DNA of 64,000 bases from Marinitoga piezophila KA3 (GTDB lineage Bacteria > Thermotogota > Thermotogae > Petrotogales > Petrotogaceae): positions 1,302,001-1,366,000 of the forward strand of contig NC_016751.1 of the NCBI RefSeq assembly GCF_000255135.1, read 5' to 3'. Below are positions 1-9,498 of this stretch, piece after piece. Every line of letters begins with the position of its first letter. Position 1 is the first letter of the stretch. Both the position numbers and the translations under genes were made by a program. The notes below the pieces were generated by a model that saw only the letters and a program-made list of their open reading frames with translations, ran no database searches and was not told the origin of the DNA.

Positions 1-768
1 ATTGCTTTAAATATTGGTTTGAAAAATGCAACTGGTGATTATATAATGATTGCCGGAGCACATACTACTTATTCTAAAAATTATATTTCAGCTTGTGTTA
101 GACGACTTGATGAAGATAAATGTGATGTTGCTGGAGGAAAGATGGTAACTATTCAGGGAAAAGATACACCTGTAGCGAAAGCTATTTCTATAGTTTTATC
201 TCATCCGTTTGGAATTGGAGGGGCAAAGTATAGATTGGAAAGCGATAAAGAAGAGTATGTTGATACTGTTGCATACGGTGTTTATAAGCGAGAAGTTTTT
301 GAAAAATTGGGAGGTTTTGTTGAAAAGCTCAGAAGAAATCAGGATATTGAGATGAATTTAAGAATTAAAAATGCAGGATTCAGGATAATGCTGGTTCCTG
401 AAGCAGAAGCTTATTATTATGCTAGAGATAATTTTAAGGATTTGTGGAAGAATAATTTTAATAATGGGTTATGGGTAATTTTAAGTACTCATTATGCAAG
501 AAAGGCTTTTTCTTTAAGACATCTTGTGCCTTTGTTTTTTGTGTTATTTTTGGTTTTAGGTGGTGTTTTTTCTATTTTTTATCCTATTGTGAGAATTCCT
601 TATTTTTCAATTTTAGGGCTTTATTTGATTTTGAGTTTGTATTTTTCTTTTGATATTTCGAGAAAAAATAAGGATTTTAAGTTGTTTTTCCCAACGTTAT
701 TTTCTTTCTGGACTTTACATGTTTCATATGGTTTAGGTTCATTATATGGATTATTTATTATATTATGA
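1..768 (+). CDS. Family 2 glycosyltransferase, C-terminal part (cut by window start)
   Basis: The frame is open from the first base, so the gene begins before the window; the TTG at 19 is internal, because the residues before it (IALNIG) continue the typical ALNxGLKNATGDYI stretch that precedes the donor-binding region. The visible 255 residues contain a Q-D-I-E-M-N-L-R-I-K-N-A-G-F segment, which matches the acceptor-site acidic motif of ExoA-like GT2 enzymes, followed by about three hydrophobic segments in the last 90 residues that would anchor the enzyme in the inner membrane. Such proteins transfer sugars onto lipid-linked exopolysaccharide intermediates; the actual donor and acceptor are unknown. 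It converges on galE with a shared terminator. Family is confident, substrate is not. Confidence 0.85.
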   Translation: MALNIGLKNATGDYIMIAGAHTTYSKNYISACVRRLDEDKCDVAGGKMVTIQGKDTPVAKAISIVLSHPFGIGGAKYRLESDKEEYVDTVAYGVYKREVFEKLGGFVEKLRRNQDIEMNLRIKNAGFRIMLVPEAEAYYYARDNFKDLWKNNFNNGLWVILSTHYARKAFSLRHLVPLFFVLFLVLGGVFSIFYPIVRIPYFSILGLYLILSLYFSFDISRKNKDFKLFFPTLFSFWTLHVSYGLGSLYGLFIIL

Positions 769-796
769 AAAAAGCTCCCTTTTTGGGAGCTTTTGT
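769..796. terminator. Bidirectional terminator between glycosyltransferase and galE
   Basis: A stem AAAAGCTCCC / GGGAGCTTTT with a short T loop follows both stop codons and gives a run of T in either direction, so it can serve both convergent genes. Confidence 0.85.
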
Positions 797-797
797 T

Positions 798-1811
798 TTA
801 ATCTTCATATCCATTTGGATTTTTCTTTTGCCAATTCCATGAGTCTTTACACATGTCGTATAAATCTTTTTCTGCTTTCCAGCCTAATTCTTTTAATGCC
901 TTTGTAGGGTCTGCATATATTTTATCTACATCTCCAGGTCTTCTATCAACTATCTCATATGGAATTTTAACCCCACTTGCTTTTTCAAATGCTTTTACTA
1001 CATCTAAAACGCTATATCCTGTTCCTGTTCCGAGGTTATATATTTTTACTCCTGTGGTTTCCATTATTTTTTCAAGTGCTTTTATATGTCCTTTTACTAA
1101 ATCTACAACATGGATATAATCTCTTACGCCTGTACCATCATGTGTATCGTAATCATTTCCAAATACATATAATTTTTCTCTTTTTCCAACGGCAACTTGA
1201 GTGATATATGGCATTAGATTATTTGGTATTCCGTTTGGATCTTCACCGATCATTCCGCTTTCATGTGCTCCTATTGGGTTGAAGTATCTTAATAATGATA
1301 TGCTCCAATTTTTGTCTGAGATATATAAATCTTTTAATATTTCTTCTATGAATAATTTTGTTCTTCCATATGGATTTGTTGCTCCAGTTGGAAAGTCTTC
1401 TGTTATTGGAACCTTATGTGGGTTTCCATATACTGTTGCTGATGAGCTGAATACTATTTTTTTTACATTTTTTTCTTTCATTACTTCTAAAAGATTAAGA
1501 GTGCCTGTGATGTTATTGTGATAATATAATAATGGTTTTTCCACTGATTCACCAACTGCTTTTAAACCTGCAAAATGTATAACCGCTTCTATTTCATTTT
1601 CGTCGAAAATTTCTTTTATTTTATTTTTGTCCAACAAATCTGCTTCATAGAATTTGAAATCTTTTCCTGTTATTTCTTTTATTCTTTTTAAAACTGCAGG
1701 TTTGCTATTTGAAAAATTATCCAGTACAATTATTTCATATCCGGCATTTAAGAATTCAATACATGCATGACTTCCTATATATCCAGTTCCGCCTGTTATG
1801 AGTATTGACAT
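798..1811 (-). CDS. galE: UDP-glucose 4-epimerase
   Basis: 337 residues, the usual GalE length. It interconverts UDP-glucose and UDP-galactose using tightly bound NAD in the cytoplasm. The N-terminus has the Rossmann motif GGTGYIGS (residues 7-14); the short-chain dehydrogenase catalytic set is visible as the SSS around 122-124 and Y148-x3-K152 in NPYGRTK. The [12 protein letters not shown] and [15 protein letters not shown] segments are typical of the UDP-sugar binding C-terminal part. It is divergent from the pilin-like gene and convergent with the glycosyltransferase, so it may supply UDP-galactose for polysaccharide made nearby (inference). Confidence 0.96.
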   Translation of the reverse strand: MSILITGGTGYIGSHACIEFLNAGYEIIVLDNFSNSKPAVLKRIKEITGKDFKFYEADLLDKNKIKEIFDENEIEAVIHFAGLKAVGESVEKPLLYYHNNITGTLNLLEVMKEKNVKKIVFSSSATVYGNPHKVPITEDFPTGATNPYGRTKLFIEEILKDLYISDKNWSISLLRYFNPIGAHESGMIGEDPNGIPNNLMPYITQVAVGKREKLYVFGNDYDTHDGTGVRDYIHVVDLVKGHIKALEKIMETTGVKIYNLGTGTGYSVLDVVKAFEKASGVKIPYEIVDRRPGDVDKIYADPTKALKELGWKAEKDLYDMCKDSWNWQKKNPNGYED

Positions 1812-1880
1812 TTTTTCACTCTCCTTTTTAATTTTTCAATATATTATATCATAATTTTATTTTTCCCGGGTAAATTATGG

Positions 1881-1886
1881 TATAAT
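1881..1886 (+). promoter_or_regulatory. Probable -10 element of the pilin/TetR operon
   Basis: A perfect TATAAT lies 29 bases before the pilin-like ATG in the divergent galE-pilin gap. The -35 position about 17 bases upstream is only T-rich, so the promoter is weakly supported. Confidence 0.45.
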
Positions 1887-1914
1887 TATAATTGAATTTG
1901 TAACAAAGGGGGAG

Positions 1915-2355
1915 ATGGATTTGGCGTTTAAGAAGCATGATGGTTTTAGTCTTTATGAGGTTTTAATTGTACTTGCTGTTATTGCTATTATTGGCGCTTT
2001 TTCTGTTCCAATGGTTAATAATATTATTAACAAAGCAAAATTTACTAAAATTATTAATGATATGAAGGTGATTCAGAACTCAATTATTCAATATTATTAT
2101 GATAATGATTCTTTTCCTGATAATATAGATACGCTGGTTGATAATGACTATATTGAATCTTCGCCTGAAAATGTTTCTTTTAAAACTTTAAATAATGTTG
2201 TTTTTGTTTATTATACTGAACAAATTTCAAATCCAGATAATCTCGAAAAACTGGATACAACTTTAAATTGGAATTCGAATACAGAGGATTTTTCTTCTTT
2301 AAATGAAGAACCGGATAATAATTCCAGAATTCCTGTATTAAGAATGGCTTTTTAA
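1915..2355 (+). CDS. Type IV prepilin / pseudopilin-like protein
   Basis: 146 residues. The N-terminus has a class III leader with cleavage predicted between G10 and F11 (HDG|FSLYEVLIVLAVIAII), the conserved Glu at mature position 5 (E15), and one hydrophobic helix over residues 11-32. This is the N-methylation motif processed by a PilD-type peptidase. The rest is a short soluble domain rich in Asn and Asp, consistent with a minor pilin or type II secretion pseudopilin. A GGGGGAG ribosome site precedes the ATG. No assembly ATPase or peptidase lies nearby, so it depends on machinery elsewhere. It is followed by a TetR-type regulator after 23 bases, probably one transcript. Confidence 0.85.
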   Translation: MDLAFKKHDGFSLYEVLIVLAVIAIIGAFSVPMVNNIINKAKFTKIINDMKVIQNSIIQYYYDNDSFPDNIDTLVDNDYIESSPENVSFKTLNNVVFVYYTEQISNPDNLEKLDTTLNWNSNTEDFSSLNEEPDNNSRIPVLRMAF

Positions 2356-2378
2356 TAATGAAATGGAGTTGAATAATT

Positions 2379-3539
2379 TTGAGAAGACGACGAAAAACCA
2401 GTACAAAGGAAAAGATTATAAAATCTGCAAGGAAGCTTTTTTCTGAAAAATGGTATGATACTGTCTCTGTTGCTGAAATTTGTAGAAATGCCCGGGTTTC
2501 AAATGGGGTATATTATAATTATTTTAGAGATAAGAAAACACTTTTTGAGTTTTTTTTAAATGAGCTTATTGAAAAAATGGAGGTTGAACTTTCTCAGATT
2601 AGTGGTAATTCCAAAAAAGATAAGATTTCTTCTTTTATAGACATCGTTTTCAAACTTTCTGCAAAGGATACAGAATTGGTTACTATTTTCCGTGAGGGAC
2701 AGTATAAATTTCCTGAGTATGAAAAAAAATTAAAGAATATTTATATTAATACTCTTTCTAATATTTTGGAAAGGGATATTTCTGATGTTGAATATATTTT
2801 TATTGTTGGTGGATTAAGATTTTTAAGCGTTATGGCTGCTTATAACTGGTTTAATATTAATAAGGAATCATTTAAAGATATTGTTTTTAATGGGATTTTT
2901 GATGAACGAATTAATAGAAAGGAAAGAATTTTTAATGTTAAGTTTATAAATGAACGTTCGAAAAAACTGGACTCAAAGGAAAGAATTGTTGAAGCTGGAA
3001 TAGAATTATTTGGAACTTATGGTTTTCACAATGTAAATGTTTATGATATTACTAAACTCGCTGGTTTTGCAGTTGGTACTTTTTATATTTACTTTGATAG
3101 CAAGGAAACTTTTTTACGAGAGATTGTTAGAAACATCAGTCATGAGACAAGAAAGTTTATTAGTAGAAATCTTTCTGTTTCTTTGAATAGATTGGAACAG
3201 GAATTACAGGGAACTTATTTATTTTTGAAATTTTTTGAAAGAAATAAAAATTATTATGAAATTGTTAGAGAATCGGAATTTGTGGCAAAGGAAGAGGTTA
3301 TTAAATATTATGATGCTTTTAGAAAGGGTTATTTAAAAAATCTATCAAGTGTTAAACTTGAGGATAAGGAAACAATAGCTTTAACGCTTATGGGTATTTC
3401 TCATTTTATTGGTATTGAATATTTATTCCATCAATCTATTTTAGATATTAATAATTTTCTTATTAAATTGTCCCATTATCTTGAAAATGGATTGAAATTA
3501 GAAGGTGATTTAAATGTTCTGGTTCAGGAAAAGGAATAA
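2379..3539 (+). CDS. Tandem TetR regulator (two TetR units in one chain)
   Basis: 386 residues, about twice a TetR protein. Residues about 10-60 form one TetR-type DNA-binding domain (KIIKSARKLFSEKW...VSNGVYYNYFRDKKTLFEFF) and residues about 199-250 form a second (SKERIVEAGIELFGTYGF...GTFYIYFDSKETFLREI). Each is followed by a roughly 130-residue all-helical region like a TetR ligand/dimer domain. Single TetR proteins act as homodimers, so this chain could work as a covalent pseudo-dimer (inference). The start is TTG at 2379 with a GGAG upstream; the residues are basic (MRRRRK). The 3' end overlaps the next gene by 26 bases. Its target is unknown; the upstream pilin-like gene or itself are candidates. 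Confidence 0.88.
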   Translation: MRRRRKTSTKEKIIKSARKLFSEKWYDTVSVAEICRNARVSNGVYYNYFRDKKTLFEFFLNELIEKMEVELSQISGNSKKDKISSFIDIVFKLSAKDTELVTIFREGQYKFPEYEKKLKNIYINTLSNILERDISDVEYIFIVGGLRFLSVMAAYNWFNINKESFKDIVFNGIFDERINRKERIFNVKFINERSKKLDSKERIVEAGIELFGTYGFHNVNVYDITKLAGFAVGTFYIYFDSKETFLREIVRNISHETRKFISRNLSVSLNRLEQELQGTYLFLKFFERNKNYYEIVRESEFVAKEEVIKYYDAFRKGYLKNLSSVKLEDKETIALTLMGISHFIGIEYLFHQSILDINNFLIKLSHYLENGLKLEGDLNVLVQEKE

Positions 3540-3828
3540 AGAGAAGGATATTTCCAAAAATCCTTTTTATGATGAAGGAGAATCCCTTGTTATTTATTTT
3601 AAATGCAATAATTGTGGAGAGACCTTTAGAAGCTATTTGAGAAAAGGATATGATTTTTCAAATGCTTTTGAAGGTAGAGCAAGATATGAAATTAATAAGG
3701 AGTATATTGGCTCTAAATGCAGTGAAAGAATTTATTTGCATGCAGAATTTGATGGTGTATATCGCCTTATTAATTTTGAATTAGTTGGTGGAACGCCTAT
3801 TACCAGGGATGAGTTCGATAAAAATTAA
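3514..3828 (+). CDS. Small hypothetical protein with a CxxC pair
   Basis: 104 residues, no family recognised. It starts inside the tandem TetR gene (26-base overlap), with a GAAGGTGATTTAA ribosome site, so the two are probably translated together. A CNNCGET pair at about residues 31-34 and a single Cys at about 69 suggest a possible but incomplete zinc-ribbon knuckle. The rest is charged, with no signal peptide or membrane segment, so it should be cytoplasmic. The overlap makes a role linked to the regulator possible, but this is only context. Confidence 0.65.
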   Translation: MFWFRKRNKEKDISKNPFYDEGESLVIYFKCNNCGETFRSYLRKGYDFSNAFEGRARYEINKEYIGSKCSERIYLHAEFDGVYRLINFELVGGTPITRDEFDKN

Positions 3829-3851
3829 CATTTTATTCTCGAAATTTTTTC

Positions 3852-3880
3852 TTGCAAAGTAGCATATTTTGTGTTATAAT
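3852..3880 (+). promoter_or_regulatory. Promoter of tRNA-Asn
   Basis: TTGCAA (3852-3857) and a perfect TATAAT (3875-3880) are separated by 17 bases and end 16 bases before the tRNA. This is a good sigma-70-type promoter. Confidence 0.8.
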
Positions 3881-3896
3881 AATTCTCGGAAGTTGT

Positions 3897-3971
3897 TCCG
3901 GCGTAGCTCAACGGTAGAGCGGGTGGCTGTTAACCACTAGGCTGGGGGTTCGAATCCCTCCGCCGGAGCCA
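3897..3971 (+). tRNA. tRNA-Asn (anticodon GTT)
   Basis: A full cloverleaf can be drawn over 75 bases: acceptor stem TCCGGCG / CGCCGGA, D stem GCTC / GAGC, anticodon stem GGTGG / CCACT with loop CTGTTAA giving anticodon GTT, T stem GGGGG / CCCTC around TTCGAAT, discriminator G and an encoded CCA. It has its own promoter and terminator. Its closeness to gatAB is noteworthy, because the amidotransferase forms Asn-tRNA(Asn) in organisms lacking AsnRS, but the gat genes are on the other strand. Confidence 0.97.
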
Positions 3972-3976
3972 TAACC

Positions 3977-4005
3977 AAAAGTCCAGCGAAAGCTGGACTT
4001 TTTTG
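3977..4005 (+). terminator. Terminator of tRNA-Asn
   Basis: AAGTCCAGC / GCTGGACTT stem with a GAAA loop followed by T residues, directly after the tRNA. Confidence 0.88.
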
Positions 4006-4020
4006 TTATATAATATTTAA

Positions 4021-4054
4021 AATAAAATCACCACAGCATTTGCTGTGGTGATGA
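4021..4054 (-). terminator. Terminator of the gatA-gatB block
   Basis: A perfect 12-bp stem (ATCACCACAGCA and its complement) lies just after the gatB stop; on the minus strand it runs into TTTATT. Confidence 0.8.
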
Positions 4055-4061
4055 TTAAAAG

Positions 4062-5498
4062 TTATTCTTCCAACATTTCTTTTACAAGTTTATTTGCTTT
4101 TTGTGGGTTTGCTTTTCCTTTTGTTTCTTTCATTAATTGTCCAACGAAGAAACCTAATAATTTTGTTTTTCCATTTTTGTATTGTTGAACCTGTTTTGGG
4201 TTGTTTTCGATGATTTTTTTGATTATTTCTTTTAATGTTTCGTCATCATCTATTTGTTCAAGTCCCTTTTCTTTTACTATATCTGCTGGTGATTTTCCTG
4301 TTTCAAATACGTCTATGAATATTTCTTTTGCTATTTTGGTTGATATTTTTCCGCTATCTATTAATTCTTCTAATTCTTTGAAGTGTTCTGGCGATACTTT
4401 TATGTCTTTTAATTCTATGTTGTTTTTGTTCATTTCTCTTAGAAGGTCTGTGATTATGAAATTACTTACAAATTGTGGATTTTTAACGAGTTTAGCACAT
4501 TTTTCAAAGTAATCTGCAAGTTCTTTGTCTGATGCGAGAATTTCTGCATCGTATTCTTTTATTGTATATTCTTTTATAAATCTTTCTTTCTTTTCGTCTA
4601 TCATTTCTGGCATTGTTTTTTTAACTTCTTCGATATCTTTTTCTGTAACTATTACAGGTGGAATATCCGGTTCAGGAAAGTATCTGTAATCTGCTTCTTC
4701 TTCTTTTGATCTCATTGAGAATGTGGAACGTGTTGCAAAGTTCCAACCTCTGGTTTCCATTGGTACGTTTTTTCCTTCTTCTAAATGCTGAATTATTCTT
4801 TCTCTTTCATATTCAAGCGCTTTTTCAACAAATTTAAATGAGTTGATATTTTTTACTTCAACACGATTACTCTGGAATCCTGTTTCTGTATTTGTTATTG
4901 ATATGTTTGCGTCACATCTTAAAGCACCTTTTTCCATGTCTCCTGTTGAGATTTCTGCATATCTCAATATATTTCTGAGTTTTTCCATGAATAGTCTTGC
5001 TTCTTTTGGAGATTCTATATCTGGTTTTGTTACTATTTCTATAAGAGGAATTCCGCTTCTGTTGTAATCAACGAGACTGTATGATGCTGATTCAAGTTTT
5101 TCACCTTCATGGAACATTTTTCCTGAATCTTCTTCAAGATGCATTCTTTCTATTCTGATTTTTTTGCCTTCTATTTCTATGTATCCATCGTTTGCCAATG
5201 GATAGAAATATTGTGTAATCTGATAACCTTTAGGAAGGTCTGGATAGAAATAATTTTTTCTGTCAAATCTTGAGTATTCATTTATTTTTGCATTTAATGC
5301 TATTGCTGCTTTTATTCCTAATTTTAATGCTTCTTCGTTAAATACAGGAAGAGCACCTGGTTGTCCTGTACATACTGGACATATGTTTGTGTTTGGTTCG
5401 CTTTCAAATGCATTGGCGGAACATGAACAGAATGCTTTTGTTTTTGTTAGTAATTGTACGTGTATTTCAAGTCCTATTGTGGTTTTGTATTTGCTCAT
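4062..5498 (-). CDS. gatB: Asp-tRNA(Asn)/Glu-tRNA(Gln) amidotransferase subunit B
   Basis: 478 residues, normal GatB length. GatB binds the mischarged tRNA, phosphorylates the attached Asp or Glu and receives ammonia from GatA. The N-terminal cradle shows the family signature [18 protein letters not shown] and the Cys-rich [15 protein letters not shown] region of the metal site; [26 protein letters not shown] and [18 protein letters not shown] follow. The C-terminal 150 residues form the helical YqeY-like tRNA-binding tail. The ATG has GGAGGTG upstream and overlaps the gatA stop by 4 bases, so translation is coupled. No gatC lies in the window. Confidence 0.97.
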   Translation of the reverse strand: MSKYKTTIGLEIHVQLLTKTKAFCSCSANAFESEPNTNICPVCTGQPGALPVFNEEALKLGIKAAIALNAKINEYSRFDRKNYFYPDLPKGYQITQYFYPLANDGYIEIEGKKIRIERMHLEEDSGKMFHEGEKLESASYSLVDYNRSGIPLIEIVTKPDIESPKEARLFMEKLRNILRYAEISTGDMEKGALRCDANISITNTETGFQSNRVEVKNINSFKFVEKALEYERERIIQHLEEGKNVPMETRGWNFATRSTFSMRSKEEEADYRYFPEPDIPPVIVTEKDIEEVKKTMPEMIDEKKERFIKEYTIKEYDAEILASDKELADYFEKCAKLVKNPQFVSNFIITDLLREMNKNNIELKDIKVSPEHFKELEELIDSGKISTKIAKEIFIDVFETGKSPADIVKEKGLEQIDDDETLKEIIKKIIENNPKQVQQYKNGKTKLLGFFVGQLMKETKGKANPQKANKLVKEMLEE

Positions 5499-6841
5499 AA
5501 TTGCACCTCCGGTAATTCAAGCCTGCCGAATATTTTTTCAAATTTATTTGCTATTCTTAGCATTTTGGCATCTTCTAATGGTTTTGATATTAGATGTATT
5601 CCAAATGGTAAATTGTCTATTAATCCTGAAGGAATGCTAATTGCAGGTGCTCCTATCATGTTTGCTGATATTGTAAATAAATCCATTAAATAGTATTCAA
5701 GTGGGGATTTTAATTCTCCAATTTTTGGTGGTAGCATCGTTGTTGTTGGGGTTAATACTGCATCGTATTTTTCAAATACTTTTTCAAAGTCATCGTTTAA
5801 TAGTTTTCTTATTTTTGCTGCTTTTGAGAAGTATGCATCATAATATGCTGAGCTTAATGTAAATGCACCCATGAATATACGTCTTTTTACTTCTATTCCA
5901 AAACCTTTATCTCTTGTTTCCATGTATGTGTCTTTTAATGATTCTTTTTCTTCTCTTAATGCAAATCTCATTCCATCATATCTTGAAAGGTTTGAACTTG
6001 CTTCTGATGGTGCTATTATGTAATATATTGAAACGGTGTATTTTAAATGTGGAATTTCCACTTCTTCTATTTCGATACCATTTTCTTTTAATCTTTCTAT
6101 GTTTTCTTTGAATTTTTCAAGTACTTTTGGGTCTATTCCTTCAACTTCAAATACTTCTTTTGGTATTGCTATTTTTATTTTTTCAGGTTCTTTTTCTATT
6201 TCTGAGGTTAAATCCCAATTTATATCCAGTGTTGTTGAATCTTTTTCATCTTTTCCTGACATTACTTCTACTACTGTTGCTGCATCTTTTACGTTTGTTG
6301 CAAGTACTCCAATTTGATCAAGAGATGAAGCAAATGCTGAAAGGCCATATCTTGATATTGCACCATAGGTTGGTTTATATCCAACAATTCCACAGAATGA
6401 TGCTGGTTGTCTTACTGAACCTCCTGTGTCTGATCCTATTGCAAATGGTACTATTCCCGCAGCAACAACTGCTGCAGAACCTCCACTTGAACCTCCAGGA
6501 ATTCTTTCAAGATCCCATGGATTTTTTACAGGTCCAAACGCTGAATTTTCATTTGAACCCCCCATTGCAAATTCATCGAGATTTGTTTTTCCAACGATTT
6601 TGAAACCTTCATTTAAGAGTTTTTGTATTGCTGTTGCGGTATATGTTGAATTATAGTTTTCAAGTATTTTTGATGCTGAGGTCATTTTTGTTTCTAATAC
6701 TTGAATGTTGTCTTTTACCATAAACGGTGTGTTGTGATATTTTCCTTCTTTGTTGCCTTCTATTTCTGTAAACTCTAACACTGCATTTATTTTTTCATTT
6801 ATTTTTTTTGCTTTTTCTGCATCATATTTAAATTCTTTCAT
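5495..6841 (-). CDS. gatA: Asp-tRNA(Asn)/Glu-tRNA(Gln) amidotransferase subunit A
   Basis: 448 residues, amidase-signature family. GatA hydrolyses glutamine and channels ammonia to GatB. The Ser-cisSer-Lys triad is visible with family spacing: K43 in MVKDN, S118 in PGGSSGGS and S142 in [24 protein letters not shown] and [14 protein letters not shown] are further signatures. Length is slightly short, the N-terminal helical part being reduced. The ATG has AAAGGAGG upstream. It is the first of a tightly coupled gatA-gatB pair; GatC must be encoded elsewhere. Confidence 0.97.
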   Translation of the reverse strand: MKEFKYDAEKAKKINEKINAVLEFTEIEGNKEGKYHNTPFMVKDNIQVLETKMTSASKILENYNSTYTATAIQKLLNEGFKIVGKTNLDEFAMGGSNENSAFGPVKNPWDLERIPGGSSGGSAAVVAAGIVPFAIGSDTGGSVRQPASFCGIVGYKPTYGAISRYGLSAFASSLDQIGVLATNVKDAATVVEVMSGKDEKDSTTLDINWDLTSEIEKEPEKIKIAIPKEVFEVEGIDPKVLEKFKENIERLKENGIEIEEVEIPHLKYTVSIYYIIAPSEASSNLSRYDGMRFALREEKESLKDTYMETRDKGFGIEVKRRIFMGAFTLSSAYYDAYFSKAAKIRKLLNDDFEKVFEKYDAVLTPTTTMLPPKIGELKSPLEYYLMDLFTISANMIGAPAISIPSGLIDNLPFGIHLISKPLEDAKMLRIANKFEKIFGRLELPEVQL

Positions 6842-6865
6842 CGAAATCCTCCTTTTACATCTCTT

Positions 6866-7945
6866 TTAATTAAGCTTTTTCTGGATAATTTTTTCTATAT
6901 CCTTTAGATCAAGCTCGAATATATTTTCTATTATATTTTCTATTGTTTTAGAATCTGATTTTTCGATTTTTGGTAATATTGGTTCCGTTTTATTACCGAA
7001 TTTTTTCAATAATAATTTTTTAGCTATTTCTCTTCTTTCTTCTTCTTTTCCACGCTGCAATCCTTGTTGTAATCCTTGTTGTAATCCTTGCTGTAATCCC
7101 TCTTTTCTACCTTCTTCTAAACCTTCTCTTCTACCTTCTTCTAAACCTTCTATTTTAGCTTTTTCTTTACTTTCTTTTATTGCTTCCTCAACAGTTCTTA
7201 CAAAATTTTCAAACATATAATTCACCTCCTTAATTTCCTCAAATTCTATATCCGTGTCTATTATCTTTTCTCGTTTTACCAATACTTTTATTATTCCGTT
7301 TATGTATTCACCGAATTTCTCTTTTTCATTTTCTGGTAGTTTTTCAAGTACTTCTTTTATTTCTTTTAAGGATTTTGATATTTCCTCTTTATCCAATTTT
7401 TCTACAGCTAATAATAAGCTTAATGCATTTTTGGCTTTTAATAAGTCTTTTTCTTCTATTTGACTTAAATCTATTATTTCATATTTAAATTGTGGTACAT
7501 ATACGCTAAATTCTTCCCAGTTAATTATTTTTCTCATAAACCAATTTTCTGCTGTCCATCGCCTTTTTCCGTTATAGAATACTACTGGTATTATTGGCGG
7601 TAACTTGAAACTTTTCCTTTTAGATTGTTCTTTATTTTCGTTTATATATTTTTTCCATATTCTTACCATATATTCAAGTATTCTAAATTGCATTAAATAA
7701 TCTACACTTGATTGATGTTCTATTATTAAATATAGAAATAATTCATTTTCTTCATATTTTATTTTAAATAATAAATCGCTTTCTCTATCTCCATACTTTA
7801 AATCTGTGAATTTTGTTTTTTCTATTGTTATGTTTTCAGGTTGTATGTCGTAATTTTTTAGCTTTTTTACAAATAGGTTTATAAATTCAACTAACATCTC
7901 TTTATCGGAAAATATCTCCTTAAATAGTTGATCATAATATCCCAT
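6866..7945 (-). CDS. Rpn/PD-(D/E)XK family nuclease (transposase-like)
   Basis: About 359 residues, start chosen at the ATG giving MGYYDQLFKEIF because GGGGG lies 6 bases upstream; a longer reading frame begins at 7981. The N-terminal 120 residues fit the Rpn/PDDEXK transposase-like family: DQLFKEIFSDKEMLVEFINLF, ESDLLFKIKY, and FLYLIIEHQSSVDYLMQFRILEYMVRIW, where ESD and EHQ stand in the usual D...ExQ nuclease positions. The middle is charged and helical. Residues about 264-300 are a low-complexity EGLEEGR / LQQG repeat. Relatives (E. coli RpnA-E) cut DNA and promote RecA-independent recombination; many act in phage conflict. Cellular role here unknown. Confidence 0.85.
   Translation of the reverse strand: MGYYDQLFKEIFSDKEMLVEFINLFVKKLKNYDIQPENITIEKTKFTDLKYGDRESDLLFKIKYEENELFLYLIIEHQSSVDYLMQFRILEYMVRIWKKYINENKEQSKRKSFKLPPIIPVVFYNGKRRWTAENWFMRKIINWEEFSVYVPQFKYEIIDLSQIEEKDLLKAKNALSLLLAVEKLDKEEISKSLKEIKEVLEKLPENEKEKFGEYINGIIKVLVKREKIIDTDIEFEEIKEVNYMFENFVRTVEEAIKESKEKAKIEGLEEGRREGLEEGRKEGLQQGLQQGLQQGLQRGKEEERREIAKKLLLKKFGNKTEPILPKIEKSDSKTIENIIENIFELDLKDIEKIIQKKLN
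7054..7156 (-). repeat. 12-bp tandem repeats inside the Rpn nuclease gene
   Basis: About eight 12-base units encode four LQQG/LQRG tetrapeptides preceded by four degenerate EGR(K/R)/EGLE units. The four LQQG-type units (7054-7101) are nearly identical at DNA level, so slippage could change copy number in frame. Confidence 0.8.
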
Positions 7946-7974
7946 TTGCATCCCCCTTACTTTATAACTTAATC

Positions 7975-9492
7975 TCACCACCTTGTGGTTAGGTTTATAC
8001 CTCCAATTTTTGGTACTAAATCATATTTTCTTAATATTTCCCTTTTATCTTCTGTTAAATATATTCTCGATATCTGTATTAAATTGCTTTCCATAAACTT
8101 GTATGCAGGATATCTTTCGAATACTTCATCAAATCTAAGTATATCACCGTTATAATCAAGAATTGATACATCGCTTGAAAGGAATTCTTTTGGATGCATT
8201 AATGATAATTTATATGGCGTATCGATTATAAATAGATTTTCAAAGTTATCGAGTATATACGATAATTCCTGTTTGTCTTCTTTTGGAATATCTGTTTTTA
8301 TTGTTTTTTCTATATTGGTTTTTAATTGTTTTAGCACATTTTCTGCAACGCTTACGCTTATTACTGAAGGATCTAATCCTGTTGTTGAAAATGGAATTTC
8401 TATTAATAACTTCCATAAATCCCTTGATTTTAATCTTTTTACCAGTTCATATGCTTTGGCAACTTTATCTGATTTTTGCATTAATTCAGGGCTTATGCTG
8501 AACAATTCATTGTTTTTCTTTTCGTATAATTCTTCATATACCATTTCTATTTCATTTATTATCCTCTGGTCTGTGAGCGATACAAATTTATCAAGGTCTT
8601 CTACTCTTGATTTTATATCAAGTATATCATCAGCTAATCGTAATATTTCCTGTATCATTTGATCTGCTGCTCTTGAGGTTTTATGGAAATATACATTTTT
8701 GTACATCATAAACCTTGCAAAAAGAACTGTGTAGATGTTGTCTATTATTTTTATGTTATAACACAATTTTTCTTTTCCATTTGAAGTTTTTATTGATGCA
8801 TTTCTTATTATTCTGTCAAGGTCTCCAGTTCCAAAATCTCTTGTTCCTGCATAATATGAATCTCTTAAAACAAAATCCAGTCTATCTGCTCCTAAAGGTC
8901 CCTGAACAATGTTAAATTCTGGACTTCCACCTCTATTTTCTGCTTCAAATAATTCGTTTATCATATTCATTACTTCTTTTAATGCTTCTTTTATTTCTTT
9001 TTCATTATCTGAAATTTCTCTTTTTACAGTTAAAGATAAGTCTTTTAGAAAATCTTTTTTGGTTCTTGAATCGTTGAGCTTTTTATATACATTATATGCC
9101 TGCTCTATTAATTTTGTGTTTAATATCTTTTTTCTGTATTCATCATGACCATCATCTAATCCCATTCTTTTGTAAATTACGTCATCAAATTGATGACTGT
9201 ATGGTCCGTGACCAAGGTCATGTACAAGACCTGCAAGTCTTATTATTCTTATTTTCTGGTGATTATCTTCAAATAATTTATTTGCATATAATCCTGCTAT
9301 ATGCATTACTCCTAACGAGTGAGAAAATCTTGTATGTGTTGCGCTTGGATATACATATTCAGCTCCTGCTAATTGACTTAAATATCTTAATCTCTGTACT
9401 AAAGGTGTATCAGCTATTACAATTTCAAGTGGATATAAGAATATTTCTGAATATATTGGATCTCTTGAAACTTTAAAATATAATTTTTCCAT
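7975..9492 (-). CDS. HD-domain phosphohydrolase, dGTPase-like
   Basis: 505 residues. The N-terminal half has the full HD signature: RLRYLSQLAGAEYVYPSATHTRFSHSLGVMHIAG with H58, then RLAGLVHDLGHGPYSHQFD with H91-D92, and GPLGADRLDFVLRDSYYAG carrying the later metal-binding Asp. This resembles the SAMHD1/dNTPase-like branch rather than HD-GYP. The second half is helical and not recognised. Probable role is metal-dependent hydrolysis of a nucleotide phosphate in the cytoplasm; dNTPs are the likely substrate but unproven. It lies between the rhomboid and Rpn genes in the leftward block with small gaps, probably co-transcribed. Confidence 0.9.
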   Translation of the reverse strand: MEKLYFKVSRDPIYSEIFLYPLEIVIADTPLVQRLRYLSQLAGAEYVYPSATHTRFSHSLGVMHIAGLYANKLFEDNHQKIRIIRLAGLVHDLGHGPYSHQFDDVIYKRMGLDDGHDEYRKKILNTKLIEQAYNVYKKLNDSRTKKDFLKDLSLTVKREISDNEKEIKEALKEVMNMINELFEAENRGGSPEFNIVQGPLGADRLDFVLRDSYYAGTRDFGTGDLDRIIRNASIKTSNGKEKLCYNIKIIDNIYTVLFARFMMYKNVYFHKTSRAADQMIQEILRLADDILDIKSRVEDLDKFVSLTDQRIINEIEMVYEELYEKKNNELFSISPELMQKSDKVAKAYELVKRLKSRDLWKLLIEIPFSTTGLDPSVISVSVAENVLKQLKTNIEKTIKTDIPKEDKQELSYILDNFENLFIIDTPYKLSLMHPKEFLSSDVSILDYNGDILRFDEVFERYPAYKFMESNLIQISRIYLTEDKREILRKYDLVPKIGGINLTTRW

Positions 9493-9498
9493 TTTTTA

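Noticed and set aside
6127-6603. Long Leu-rich open frame opposite gatA
   Set aside because: It is the complement of a clear enzyme gene; Leu runs arise from antisense of Lys/Glu-rich codons. No ribosome site.
6866-7945. Rpn-family gene as an active insertion sequence
   Set aside because: No terminal inverted repeats or target duplication seen around it, and it is embedded in an operon-like run.
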